A DNA stretch of 20,102 nt. Source: Candidatus Onthoplasma faecigallinarum (lineage in GTDB: Bacteria > Bacillota > Clostridia > Christensenellales > UBA1242). Position numbers and translations under genes: made by a program. Where the stretch lies: positions 1 to 20,102 of the forward strand of contig DVMB01000063.1 in assembly GCA_018715225.1 (NCBI GenBank). Reading direction: 5' to 3'. The first letter of the stretch is position 1; each line of letters opens with the position of its first letter. A model generated the notes under the pieces. It was given only the letters and a program-made list of their open reading frames with translations, was not told the origin of the DNA and made no database searches. Below are positions 9,001 to 16,280 of the stretch, in pieces.

Positions 9001-11872
9001 TGGTACATCTGGGAACGAAGATGATGCTAATTACTTGTTGAATTCAAAACAACCTACCAGGACATATCCATTTAGGAAAATATCCAACACGACAATAACA
9101 AGCGGTAGTGGAGTGCTAGAATTCAATTTGGGTACAGTCCAAGGCACAAATCAAACTATCTATATATATGATTATGAGATCACTCTACAAGATGTATCCA
9201 CAGGACAAGAATATGTATATACAATCAATCGTGATAGCGAGGGAGTTACAGTAGATAGTGTAAATCATAGGATTACTTATGAGATTCCTGCTAGCATAGA
9301 AGTAGATGGAGAGATAATAGAGATCAACAATGCTGGCGAATATACCATCAAAGTGAAAGCAATAGCGACCGACTCCAATCAATATGTCTTGAACGGAGCA
9401 TACGCTAAGACCAACGGAAGCGATGTAACGCTAACCTTTGTAAAATCAAGAGGAATAGAAGACAATAGCGTCATGGTAGACAATGGCGTGTTGAGATGGA
9501 GAGTGGCTGATCTATCGAATTATTCTACGGTAAACATTGTCCTCACATATCAGGACGAGAATAATCAAGATGTACGTATACTAATTAATACCAATGGTAC
9601 AGCATACTACAATGACAGCAGCGTATACCAGTATCACTATTATAGATTTGCAGATTCTAGATACACGATTTTTGGAACAAGCACTTTAGTATATATTGAT
9701 TCAGGAATTGATTATTCAGTAGAGATATATGTGGTAGGAAATTCTACATCTGGCACTGCTATCTTGAATTCTAATCCAACCGAACCAATTATAATGAATC
9801 GTGTACAGCGAGTAGATGACTCGACAATCACATCATTTGACGGCGAATTGACTTGGGAGGCAGTAGACGGAGCAAGCTCTTATGAAGTGGTGTTGACCAG
9901 CGGAGATAATGTATACACATTCTCGACAGATGAAACGACCATTGATTTTGAGACTACAACCGCAGATGATGGACAAAGGATAATTGCAGGCGATTATACA
10001 ATAGAAATTAGAGCGTTGGGCGACACAATGATTACCGCAAGAAACACTGTATCGACCCACACATTCACAAAGTTAGCGACGGTTACAAATATCCGTATAG
10101 ACGAAACAAATCCTGGCTCAATGACATGGGACATTGTAGACGGAGCACAAGGGTACAAAGTAACATTCAACTACACCGATTCAGCAGGAACTCCGCTATA
10201 TACAGAAGAGCAACTAGAGGGAGAGGACAACAACTCATGCGAGGCTCCTACAGGTATGACTGGACAATATTCGGTAACAGTGCAAGCCATTGGTATAGGA
10301 TATGGATATGTATTCAATGGAGAGCCAGCAACATTCGAAAGTTCTAAAGATAGACCAAATCCAGTCGGGGCAGTGATGTTTGATGATACAAATTATAGGT
10401 ATTATTGGCAGACTGCGAGCGACTTTGGAGAGACAGACGTGCTGCGAATTACATATAACTTCAGTCCTTATATTCGTACAGAAGCAGGAAATATAGTTTT
10501 GTCTAGCAGTGAGACTATGGTTACTGTAAACATCAGTTACAATCAAACTGGCTCGTACTTCATGCAAGATGGCGTCAAATATTACTATTATGCACCGACT
10601 GAAATGGGTATGATTAGAGACTTCACAGTACAAGTAGAACGTGAAGGAAGCATGTACTCGGATGCAAGCAGTGGCGATGACCTAGATTTCAACTTGTTTA
10701 GCTATGGTGCTGGTACAGAGGACAATCCTTATAGGCTGGATAGTGCAACTGAATTGTTGAATATCAGTTTGTTCAATAGTGCTTATTACGAATTGATAGC
10801 AGCCATAGATTTGTCTAGTTCAAATCTTGCTGGCAGATTACAGGCGAATGGCTATATCATATGCGATTCATTCTACGGACAGATTGATGGTGGCGGATAT
10901 TCAATTCATGGTTTGAATTCAATCAGTTTGAATGGCGTCAGCAGTCTAGCATTGTTCAACAATATAAATGGTGCTACAATCAAAAACTTAATCATAGGAG
11001 CATCTGCAGAAGAGACAATTATAACCAATACATTTGCCAATAATACCCAAGATGTGATAGAATTAAGTTTGATAGCAGTCAATTCTACAAATTCTACAAT
11101 AGAAGATTTGACAATCTACAATCTAACATTTATCATAGCGGGCAGTGGAACACTACAAAGTGAAGTTTATGTTGGTGGATTGTTTGCGAACACAACATCT
11201 ACCACTATATCAGGTTTACTAGCAAATGTGGACATTCAGTTCAATGCTAATTCCACTGCAGTATCGTATATCGGTGGAGCTGTAGCAAATGCAGAATCGA
11301 CAACAATTAATTCTTCTTCAAGCCGTGCGTCGCAGATAGAATTCTCAATATCTCAAGGCGTAACTAATATAAGATTCAATTATATTGGTGGTGCTGTTGG
11401 ATATATGGATGGCGAAGATATGAGGACAAGCGGCGTATATGACGCAACGGTCGAAATGAATATCACTAACATCTATTCATCTTATATAGGTGGAATTGTA
11501 GGATTTGCTAACAAGATAACTATTGATGGTAGTGAGACATCTGGCTCAATCACACATCAAGGACTAAACGTGAACATTTACATGGGCGGAATAGTCGGTA
11601 CTGGACAGAGTGCAATTATCAATGATTCGCAAGTAAATCTAGAGTTCAATATTCGAATAGCAAACGCTAGCTCGTCAATTTATATAGGAGCAGTAGCGGG
11701 AGCGTTGAGAACTGCAAATACAGGCAACGTCGATTGTCAAGTAACAAATTGCGGAATAGGATATACATTTGTTGAACAGACAATACTTAACCAGACAGGC
11801 ATAGATCAAATCGGTATCTATGGCACAAGTACTCAAACAAATATAACTGTATCTGGCTGTTATGAGATTTAA
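3017..11872 (+). CDS. giant surface lipoprotein with Ig/Fn3-like modules and GLUG beta-helix
   Basis: This 2951-residue exported protein begins with Lys-rich residues, a hydrophobic core and the lipobox-like 'IFGC' with Cys25, so it is probably lipid-anchored to the outer face of the membrane. Residues about 31-112 look like a bacterial Ig-like group 2 (Big_2) domain ('LVGETYSPNVVINPSHATN', ending 'AVKEGLTTIRV'). About 23 modules of roughly 106 residues follow, with a Fn3-like pattern such as 'GELTWEAVDGASSYEVVL' (nt 9842). An EF-hand-like loop sits at residues 1417-1428. From about residue 2563, 'GAGTEDNPYRL...ATELLNI' opens a right-handed beta-helix with GLUG-type turns ('YIGGIVG', 'YMGGIVG'). 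There is no LPXTG motif or S-layer homology domain. It is the first gene of the operon, and the next start is 11 bp downstream. Expected role: a long adhesin or stalk in the surface structure built by the neighbours. The ligand is unknown. Confidence 0.9.
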   Translation: MSIIKNKKVYIFILLMFCAVFIFGCNNIVHVENIHFQENEIVLLVGETYSPNVVINPSHATNRGYTIISNDTSIVTVNDNQLSAVKEGLTTIRVVSHDNELKEDLISVTVRKTTTTLNTPRDFVYDETSQAFVFSSVENASGYTIKINGNEINLGNSNTYSLSQYNIEYGNAYDTVLNVQVRADAPSYSQAFISSAYTEELSIYQNSPVTSASIVGGVLNFDRVDGSTTYDLRINGESWKQVSTNRVELLDLDERYMGQNVTLGIVALVNQSHQTENNVTYYASSSFDIQVSVLDAVYTTFSSSTLVWNDVPNVNNYIINIDDEQVATTLNNYFDLYSLENIDEYTYRDGGYNIEVIPVLDPNSKNVVKTTANSNIVNFNRVETPILSAANNLISWQNVDNSTGYLITLNFGDQQFTTTIQNNTFSLENYPSNTQYTLTVQVLGYQNSSENYIASLPSEITITKQNEPELNINDYNLVFSAQEGDRYSIEVDLGEEDNIVETVLAESDSISFALREYDFVAGEHTVTVVHLGDSETVFDSGESTITFTQLAPIDTITIDSGIASVNIDEVNQNANIKFVVSNTDVVYEVESSEHTFNTLDSLQENYLASGSYTISVYVCGDGSATFSYRVDGVETASSTASFVVLQAPTAYIMDKTSSILAYNAIESAENYNIYQYVDGAFTLVEQEKSTEYEFSLLSGETRFAVQAVGNGSTTLDSAYSQDITVVRLQTPTLAYDNTTDIISKTDPNSPEIVEGYRFTFNGEENDYTFDTAFVGFENSNVFTLQALAVDNQMNTYYLNSFEDTLEINMIDNTISLLLNSSNQLVITPLNHEEQYTLQLMFTIGEEELLFNDESGQLVYEDIVLPYVYEEGSYYIDLLNPNFTPIIESMTQDFMVKVKFIIPSTGEDDTANSAFTDDYDVTILQKSTLSREDNFIVFTNVEAVRTSQDYALLINDEFYLELDSSTQNDTDNQRLRVAVDYIYNNVPSEYLEEINSVAVITLNTDSVESNLTLSVVSEELLFTRAQQIELTSSKDNNSANNSVVISFAVSQVDYDVEYVVEIYNKEEENKTNLVTQRYQDVIESTISFNLDGFELVGDIYISAYVVANAEFNQELDTIYVFSSSASNELMFTKIDTVSNISVSNGILTFSPVANAVGYEVYKRVADGFEKINTSLLTSLTYDLSSESGNLEIAIKSISFDNGYTNSNLSETINVNKLATPVVSIENGNIVLSVSADVVTLLQNAEVNCSIIIINGTREVSLNLDSEGVSLSGTRITIEPYMVLNYGTSALIRENLSISIRVEYEDTENSVYYMNSNSASIEVYGLFSPTNISKYSSNVDAAEYVEHISWTGNANNILNSEDLTYGYIFKLEIGSGEDIVTYYSTDSNLKYLDQSIGAEHYSYSSTIIDNNIIFPYGYDENEDGTIDEGEIFGPNTYTIYVKEVPKTISGYNLCSSAYSTGYTITIMSTPELVADQGRIVWTADDNATSYIVRVYANDFETEIALDTVTTYEFDFSNDEFADMYGIYGVSVQAISSNRNILNSQISEIMQVYRMPEVETVTIDDGSLILYANQYFSGAEIELVDTEGGRIEQLLYSRDEDAETALAEIESWQNEVEAGREAELSTSHRFIVEILDNEILNIMSGRNYTINVRLIGNSNSSLCIVNSRKSIGTSELNTIKLKDALFEVQTGILQFGYEEEYDSSNFNYQFNGQENLSTNSFWNNTVVYKLNITTSSSSYDIYAVDYYSFTAAIDSSVLSSADYVLFSGEMNGLYAYVRYAYTDEQETKYLYFNVFENNYINLRDYDSLYYYPINVVKEDGEFVYTGVDADNGFTTVDISAGGSFVVRASVLGGDSVIQTESASSVIISQSGYLTSNINSSNTFIRYGDNILSSSNGMIRLENQSPTNEYDIVLDYPVYMLSITPLNTQDTTVVYLYYTNEEEARLITGDADGYYVQVTYDETNGDILLFDFSNYLDSNGEYVFNPGTYNIQVQTLAGFGTSGNEDDANYLLNSKQPTRTYPFRKISNTTITSGSGVLEFNLGTVQGTNQTIYIYDYEITLQDVSTGQEYVYTINRDSEGVTVDSVNHRITYEIPASIEVDGEIIEINNAGEYTIKVKAIATDSNQYVLNGAYAKTNGSDVTLTFVKSRGIEDNSVMVDNGVLRWRVADLSNYSTVNIVLTYQDENNQDVRILINTNGTAYYNDSSVYQYHYYRFADSRYTIFGTSTLVYIDSGIDYSVEIYVVGNSTSGTAILNSNPTEPIIMNRVQRVDDSTITSFDGELTWEAVDGASSYEVVLTSGDNVYTFSTDETTIDFETTTADDGQRIIAGDYTIEIRALGDTMITARNTVSTHTFTKLATVTNIRIDETNPGSMTWDIVDGAQGYKVTFNYTDSAGTPLYTEEQLEGEDNNSCEAPTGMTGQYSVTVQAIGIGYGYVFNGEPATFESSKDRPNPVGAVMFDDTNYRYYWQTASDFGETDVLRITYNFSPYIRTEAGNIVLSSSETMVTVNISYNQTGSYFMQDGVKYYYYAPTEMGMIRDFTVQVEREGSMYSDASSGDDLDFNLFSYGAGTEDNPYRLDSATELLNISLFNSAYYELIAAIDLSSSNLAGRLQANGYIICDSFYGQIDGGGYSIHGLNSISLNGVSSLALFNNINGATIKNLIIGASAEETIITNTFANNTQDVIELSLIAVNSTNSTIEDLTIYNLTFIIAGSGTLQSEVYVGGLFANTTSTTISGLLANVDIQFNANSTAVSYIGGAVANAESTTINSSSSRASQIEFSISQGVTNIRFNYIGGAVGYMDGEDMRTSGVYDATVEMNITNIYSSYIGGIVGFANKITIDGSETSGSITHQGLNVNIYMGGIVGTGQSAIINDSQVNLEFNIRIANASSSIYIGAVAGALRTANTGNVDCQVTNCGIGYTFVEQTILNQTGIDQIGIYGTSTQTNITVSGCYEI
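3359..10696 (+). repeat. array of about 23 diverged Ig/Fn3-like modules
   Basis: Counted by eye from the recurring start of a beta strand pair, '[G/N]-x-[L/I]-x-[W/F]-x-x-V-x-x-A-x-x-Y-x-[V/I]-x-[I/L]'. Well-formed examples begin near nt 3944 (TLVWNDVPNVNNYIINI), 7441 (GRIVWTADDNATSYIVRV), 9842 and 10115. Several modules around nt 5300-6400 and 8000-9400 are irregular. The modules are clearly diverged at DNA level, so the array is old rather than a recent tandem duplication. Module edges and the exact count are approximate. Confidence 0.7.
7265..7300 (+). other. EF-hand-like calcium-binding loop inside the giant lipoprotein
   Basis: Residues 1417-1428 read DENEDGTIDEGE, which fits the 12-residue EF-hand loop pattern D-x-[DN]-x-[DN]-G-x-[ILV]-x-x-x-E exactly. 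It lies in an irregular module with a long insert. Calcium binding here would stiffen or lock that part of the stalk; this is inference from the motif only. Confidence 0.6.
10703..11869 (+). other. C-terminal GLUG-type right-handed beta-helix domain
   Basis: Residues about 2563-2951 start with the usual entry motif of such domains ('GTEDNPYRL', then 'YELIAAIDLSS', 'FYGQIDGGGYSIHGLNSIS'). They continue with repeating rungs ending in 'LFNNINGATIKNL', 'YVGGLFANTTSTTISGL', 'YIGGAVANAESTTINSS', 'YIGGIVGFANKITIDGS' and 'YMGGIVGTGQSAIINDS'. The fold is typical of bacterial adhesins and would form the outermost tip of a lipid-anchored protein. Confidence 0.8.
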
Positions 11873-11883
11873 AAGGGGAGAAA

Positions 11884-12519
11884 ATGAATTATAGTGATGA
11901 AATATTGGAAAACAAATCATTTAACTTTTTCAAACAACTGATGTATAATATTGTTGTAGCGATATGTATCATACTGGCTGTTTGCTTAATTTTGGTGTAT
12001 GGGTTTAAATTTAGACCATACGAAGTGCTGTCAAACAGTCAGGCTCCCTATTTCACAGTTGGAGATATGGTCATAGTGAAAGGGCAAGATTCTTATGAGG
12101 TAGGGGATATCATTAAATTTGATCATAATGGTGTCCCTACAACTCATAGGTTGATAGCGATCAAGGAATATCAAGGCACGACTTATTACATTTGCCACGG
12201 GGACAACGTTCAAAATACAGATGGCTCGTATGATCACGATTATCAATGGGAAATTGATAGACTGACCGATATGACTTATGAAGAGATTTTGAACGGAACA
12301 GATGAAAATGACACGAAGTTAGTCATCAATGTTCAAATCGTTACAGAAGCAGATATTGAAGGTAAAGTAGTCGCTTCATTGAATAATTGGGGTAGTTATT
12401 TTAGCTTCATAAACGCACACAAACTATTGATTATAGCAATTATTGTATCAGTTTGGTGCGTCAGTGCTACAGTGCAAAATGAATTAGATATTCGAAGAAC
12501 AAGGAGATTATTTCTATAG
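11884..12519 (+). CDS. SipW-like (ER-type) signal peptidase I
   Basis: This 211-residue membrane protease belongs to the S26 family. A membrane segment (about 21-41) is followed by the box containing the nucleophile, 'VLSNSQAP' with Ser52. Then come 'VGDMVIVKGQDSYEVGDIIKF' in the strand region, 'THRLI' with His88, and 'CHGDN' with Asp107. The general base is His rather than Lys, which defines the ER/archaeal/SipW type. The usual S-x-S-M-x-P is changed to S-N-S-Q-A-P. The late box 'DIEGKVVASL' at 157-166 is present, and a second membrane segment lies at about 180-197. In Bacillus, SipW cuts TasA-family precursors; here the three following genes encode proteins with matching signal peptides, so they are the likely substrates. 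The start follows the strong site AAGGGGAG (11873-11880). Confidence in the family is high; its substrates are inferred from context. Confidence 0.93.
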   Translation: MNYSDEILENKSFNFFKQLMYNIVVAICIILAVCLILVYGFKFRPYEVLSNSQAPYFTVGDMVIVKGQDSYEVGDIIKFDHNGVPTTHRLIAIKEYQGTTYYICHGDNVQNTDGSYDHDYQWEIDRLTDMTYEEILNGTDENDTKLVINVQIVTEADIEGKVVASLNNWGSYFSFINAHKLLIIAIIVSVWCVSATVQNELDIRRTRRLFL

Positions 12520-14919
12520 ATGAGGGCAAAAACTAAGAAAAATTGGTTCTCAATTATAACTGCCATTTTGGCAGTGGTTTTTGCGTTTACTATTGGGGTA
12601 ACCTACGCCGCACAGATTGTGAATTTGTCATTTGGTAGCAATGGTTATGACACCACTGCATATGCTGGCAAACAATCTTATGTGGTAATCAATGACACAG
12701 AAAAAACTCCTATACCTTTCGGTACAGGAGCACGTAACTATGAGGTTGCGATTCAATATTCGTTCAGTTATTCGTTCGACATCAGGGTTAGATATAGCCT
12801 GGCTTGGTCTAGTGGAGCGGATACATCAAACGTAATATTGAATTATGCAAATAGAAACAACTTCATCGTTGATAACGAATACATCTATTATACCGAGACG
12901 ATCCCAGCAGGGACGGGTACATTAAATATATTTACGGGAGTCAGTTTCACAGATACGACAGACTCTACATATGAAGGGGCTTCGTTGACAATCAATATTG
13001 ATGAAGTAAAAATAAGAAAATCGACCTCGTCGTACACGACTTCGCATGATCTGTATGTGGACAGTGTGGCGGGTAACGCATGGATACAATATAAGAATAG
13101 ATCAACTTTGTCAGGAGCACACGTGATAGTGTACAATTCACGATATGATTATGATCACGGTGTCTCACATCCTGGGGCAGAATCTGCTTATCAAAAGAAC
13201 ATGACAGGCTCTGTTGTTACCAGTGCCAATTGGGCAGGAGGAAACAAAGAGTATGCTGGTGTTGGAATGTATATCATCAATGGGTCGTCTGCTATTACGT
13301 TGAGGGTCAATGTGGTGGGCTCTTGGCGACCAACAGATTCTGCAACTATCCTAGATAATACTATATTGTTAAATTATTCATCAAATTGGACACGAGAACG
13401 AATGTCTACGGATAACGTATTTGGAATATACACTTATAATTTGATTATTCCAGCGAATACGGCACTGTATATCAATATTTTGGACAGTGTAGAGATAATC
13501 AGCAAAGGGCTTTTACAACAAGCGGATTACACTAATCATAGAATGCTGATTACGAGAGTAACAGTAAACGATGTTGCATTTTATTCATTTACGGACGGAA
13601 TATCTACAGGTAATATCGTCAATACAACTGATGTAACAACTACAGGCACATATAACCCTACAAGTGATTCCAATAAGGTTAGCGTTATCAATACTACTTT
13701 ATATCAACCGGGTCTATATGATATATCATTGGAAGGTCAGCAGACCTATGATGCCAATGTCAGCATAACGAACAACACAGCCAACAAAATTAGAGTCAGC
13801 GTTACATTCTCGCTAAGGTATTATATATCTAATGCGAAGACATCAATTAGTGGAGACCAAGTTTACGGGGACGCTAGTGATTTTGATGATCCAACATTGT
13901 GGTTTAGAGATACAGGCACGACATCATCAGCAACAGATTTCTCAGCAAACGCAATTAATCTAACTAGTTATATAGCACCTTATTCTACAGTCAATATATT
14001 GCAGCAGTATGTTGTCAACGCTGCATTTAGAAGTAGTATGATTTCGCAGTATGGGAATTTTGACTTTTGGGTGGTGCTGGAGCCAACAATTTCTATTTTA
14101 GATGACAATGACACTTCAACAACGACCGCTTTATCAGTTGAGACCAGTGCAGTTTCAAGCGGATCAAATACAATATTGACCTTTAGCGTGAAGAACAATA
14201 GCATGGAAGCAATGACTGGGATCAATGCAGAGTTGATTGCGTATAGGAATGTTGCAAGTTTCGCCAGCACAAGTGCACAACCAGACGACTGGGTTTCTAG
14301 TTATTGGAGGTACTACTATTACGATACTGGCACTGGGACGTATGTACAGAATACGAATCGCACGTGGAATGATGAGCAACAATATTACACCATGACGCAA
14401 TCAAGGGAATTGATTTCACTTACTAACGCAACGCTATATAATGGGTTCACATTGTCAACGACAGGGACGCCAACGAGCGGTAGTGGATATCAATTTAGAG
14501 CGACAAACATAACCATTCAACCAAATGAGACAGTACGAGTTGCATCCGTTACCATTACTACGAATGGATATTTGACATTCAATAGTACAGCGACAGGAAG
14601 TTCTAGTGCAACGAGCACAAATTTAGACATAGTTGATGAGGGAACAAGCGGAGCGTATATCATTAACAATTCAACCTCTTCATATTATGTTAGATTTACT
14701 GGCAATATGGAGACAGGCTCTATACCAAATATAGTGACAGTCAATGGCTACAACTATTACATAGGCATAGTTCGCCCTGGACAAGTAGTCAAGATTCCTA
14801 TGGCGACGTCATCAAGTGTGTCAATTGAGACTATTGCCGACACAGGAACGTATACAACTTCTACTTTGAGTGCTTGGGATACACAGATACAAGAGATATT
14901 CGACACATACTTTAATTAA
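12520..14919 (+). CDS. large multi-domain exported protein with SipW-type signal peptide
   Basis: The N-terminus has basic residues, a hydrophobic core (about 10-26) and 'VTYAAQ', so cleavage after Ala30 is likely and fits the T-Y-[AS] ending of SipW substrates. The mature part of this 799-residue protein looks all-beta, rich in Thr, Ser, Asn and Tyr. A motif of the form I-x-P-x-x-[TV]-[VL]-x-[IV] recurs five times, at residues 128, 310, 485, 666 and 751, usually after an 'IRV-x-[VY]' strand (88-92, 424-428) that recalls TasA/camelysin domains. I read this as about five related beta domains, the last two less certain. There is no cell-wall anchor motif. The ATG directly follows the stop codon of the peptidase gene; the ribosome binding site AAGGAG (12501-12506) lies inside that gene, 13 nt upstream, a long spacing that suggests translational coupling. 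It may be the main fibre or matrix subunit, or a tip protein. Confidence 0.85.
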   Translation: MRAKTKKNWFSIITAILAVVFAFTIGVTYAAQIVNLSFGSNGYDTTAYAGKQSYVVINDTEKTPIPFGTGARNYEVAIQYSFSYSFDIRVRYSLAWSSGADTSNVILNYANRNNFIVDNEYIYYTETIPAGTGTLNIFTGVSFTDTTDSTYEGASLTINIDEVKIRKSTSSYTTSHDLYVDSVAGNAWIQYKNRSTLSGAHVIVYNSRYDYDHGVSHPGAESAYQKNMTGSVVTSANWAGGNKEYAGVGMYIINGSSAITLRVNVVGSWRPTDSATILDNTILLNYSSNWTRERMSTDNVFGIYTYNLIIPANTALYINILDSVEIISKGLLQQADYTNHRMLITRVTVNDVAFYSFTDGISTGNIVNTTDVTTTGTYNPTSDSNKVSVINTTLYQPGLYDISLEGQQTYDANVSITNNTANKIRVSVTFSLRYYISNAKTSISGDQVYGDASDFDDPTLWFRDTGTTSSATDFSANAINLTSYIAPYSTVNILQQYVVNAAFRSSMISQYGNFDFWVVLEPTISILDDNDTSTTTALSVETSAVSSGSNTILTFSVKNNSMEAMTGINAELIAYRNVASFASTSAQPDDWVSSYWRYYYYDTGTGTYVQNTNRTWNDEQQYYTMTQSRELISLTNATLYNGFTLSTTGTPTSGSGYQFRATNITIQPNETVRVASVTITTNGYLTFNSTATGSSSATSTNLDIVDEGTSGAYIINNSTSSYYVRFTGNMETGSIPNIVTVNGYNYYIGIVRPGQVVKIPMATSSSVSIETIADTGTYTTSTLSAWDTQIQEIFDTYFN

Positions 14920-14930
14920 AAAGGAAATAT

Positions 14931-15602
14931 ATGAAAATAAAAAACAAGGAGATTAAAATAATTAGTTTATTCGTCGTACTGGCGTTAATCTTTTTGTTTT
15001 CGTTTAATATCACATATTCGTATTTTACTTCGACGCATCAGGCTTCGGGGGATATAAACTTTTCTAATTTAAATGTTAGATTCGCTTACACCACCACCGC
15101 TAGCATGGCGTCGCCAATAGTTGTTACGGAATCGACCTTATCCGTTCGTCCAAGCGATTCTAGCGGGACAATCTCAAGAGGAACGACTTTCCAACTGGCA
15201 CTGGAAGATGGTACTGATCTATCATATTTAGCATTCAATGCGTCCAGTGATTCATGCAGTAGTTATATCAGGTTTAGGATAAACGCCTATCAGGTGGAGG
15301 ATGGCAACATTGATAATACAGTAAATTATGGACGATATTTTGAGATTTCTGGCAGTGGATTTACGAGCAGTTCACAATCTGTAAATAATGTTACAAACAC
15401 CATTTACTATATGATTAACGCACTGAATGCAAATCAAACGGTCGTATTTGCTACTGGGATCAAATTGCTTGAAGAAGCACCAGTTGATCTATTAAATTCG
15501 CAAGTGCGTCTCTATATAGAATTTGAAGCAGTGCAGAGTGCTAACCAAGCATATTTGTCAGTATTTAATGATGGCTGGGGATATTCAGCAAATTGGAGTT
15601 AG
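14931..15602 (+). CDS. TasA/camelysin-like exported protein (SipW-type signal peptide)
   Basis: This 223-residue protein starts with a Lys-rich stretch, a hydrophobic segment (about 9-26) and 'NITYSYFTSTHQASGDINF'. This is the hallmark of TasA/camelysin precursors (T-Y-[AS]-Y-F-[TS]-D/S), with cleavage expected after Ser30. The body has the family layout: 'YIRFRINAY' (112-120), 'YYMINAL', an 'ANQTVVFATGIKLL' strand region, and the characteristic end 'VRLYIEFEAVQSANQ' (192-206). TasA proteins assemble into fibres at the cell surface in biofilm; a similar structural role is likely here. The start has AAAAGGA (14919-14925) upstream. The gap from the previous gene is 11 bp and the next start lies 2 bp past the stop. 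Confidence 0.87.
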   Translation: MKIKNKEIKIISLFVVLALIFLFSFNITYSYFTSTHQASGDINFSNLNVRFAYTTTASMASPIVVTESTLSVRPSDSSGTISRGTTFQLALEDGTDLSYLAFNASSDSCSSYIRFRINAYQVEDGNIDNTVNYGRYFEISGSGFTSSSQSVNNVTNTIYYMINALNANQTVVFATGIKLLEEAPVDLLNSQVRLYIEFEAVQSANQAYLSVFNDGWGYSANWS

Positions 15603-15604
15603 AT
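15593..15604 (+). promoter_or_regulatory. ribosome binding site within the preceding stop region
   Basis: TTGGAG spans the last two codons of the upstream gene (TGG AGT TAG) and sits 6 nt before TTG 15605. It decides the non-ATG start and implies coupled translation of the two TasA-like genes. Confidence 0.6.
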
Positions 15605-16264
15605 TTGAAAAGAACAAAAGTCGTATCTTCATTAAATGTCATGACAGTATTGATTATACTGTTAGGTCTTTTGTTGGCTTTTGTGGGCGTTACGAATTCA
15701 TGGTTTACATCAGGGCAGGGACTTCAAATTGAATGTATTGTCAACATTGGACAGATGAATTTGTCTCTATATCAAGTCAATAGCGACGGAGAAGATGTTT
15801 TGATACGGACATTTAATGAAAATGAGACTTCGAATCAACCTAGTTATGTAGATGTAACGAACGGCGAAGGCACGAAAGAGATTGTACCAGATGTGGAAAA
15901 TTCCTTGACGTTAAAACTGGTAAACAACGATCAGGGTGATCAGTCTGTCTATTTGAGATATAAAATTGAATTTTATGTAAGCGATTATAATTCAAGTGAT
16001 ATATTACTGAATAGCACAATTGCAGGTTACACTGCACCGACCGCATCTAATAATGGGTTTGTATATTCGAATGGATACTATTATTATCAAAACAATGCTG
16101 GAGAAAATCAAATATTTCCATACGGCGAAGAAATAAATTTGATGACATCGTTCGTGATTGATTATTCAAGTTTTGCCTTTGACGGAGAATATCCAACAAT
16201 TAGTGGAAATAATTTTAAAATAGTTATAACTGTTGAGGGGTTTGACGTTGATCCAGGAGTCTAA
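15605..16264 (+). CDS. TasA/camelysin-like exported protein (SipW-type signal peptide), TTG start
   Basis: This 219-residue protein begins MKRTKVVSSL when started at TTG 15605. I prefer this start over the TTG at 15593 because GGAG (15595-15598) lies 6 nt upstream and the frame then begins just after the previous stop. A hydrophobic stretch (about 12-28) ends in 'VTNSWFTSG', matching the T-[YN]-S-[YW]-F-T-S processing site of the preceding protein. The body carries 'SVYLRYKIEFYV', a Tyr-rich turn ('NGYYYYQNN'), 'FVIDYSSFAF' and 'NNFKIVITVEGFDV', the strand order of the TasA/camelysin group. No anchor or membrane segment follows. Likely a second fibre subunit or an assembly partner, comparable with TapA in role, though that comparison is only inference. 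Confidence 0.83.
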   Translation: MKRTKVVSSLNVMTVLIILLGLLLAFVGVTNSWFTSGQGLQIECIVNIGQMNLSLYQVNSDGEDVLIRTFNENETSNQPSYVDVTNGEGTKEIVPDVENSLTLKLVNNDQGDQSVYLRYKIEFYVSDYNSSDILLNSTIAGYTAPTASNNGFVYSNGYYYYQNNAGENQIFPYGEEINLMTSFVIDYSSFAFDGEYPTISGNNFKIVITVEGFDVDPGV

Positions 16265-16280
16265 TAAAAGGAGGTAGTTT

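Noticed and set aside
10235..10633. Open frames on the minus strand inside the giant gene, such as this 132-codon one, and similar ones inside cysS.
   Set aside because: They have no ribosome binding sites, show cysteine/histidine-rich composition typical of antisense reading, and lie wholly within well-supported genes.
3359..10696. Recent tandem amplification of repeat units in the giant gene.
   Set aside because: The modules share only scattered core residues and I saw no long DNA-level identity between them.
15593..15604. TTG at 15593 as start of the second TasA-like gene.
   Set aside because: It has no ribosome binding site of its own and overlaps the previous gene; the same bases form the ribosome binding site for TTG 15605.
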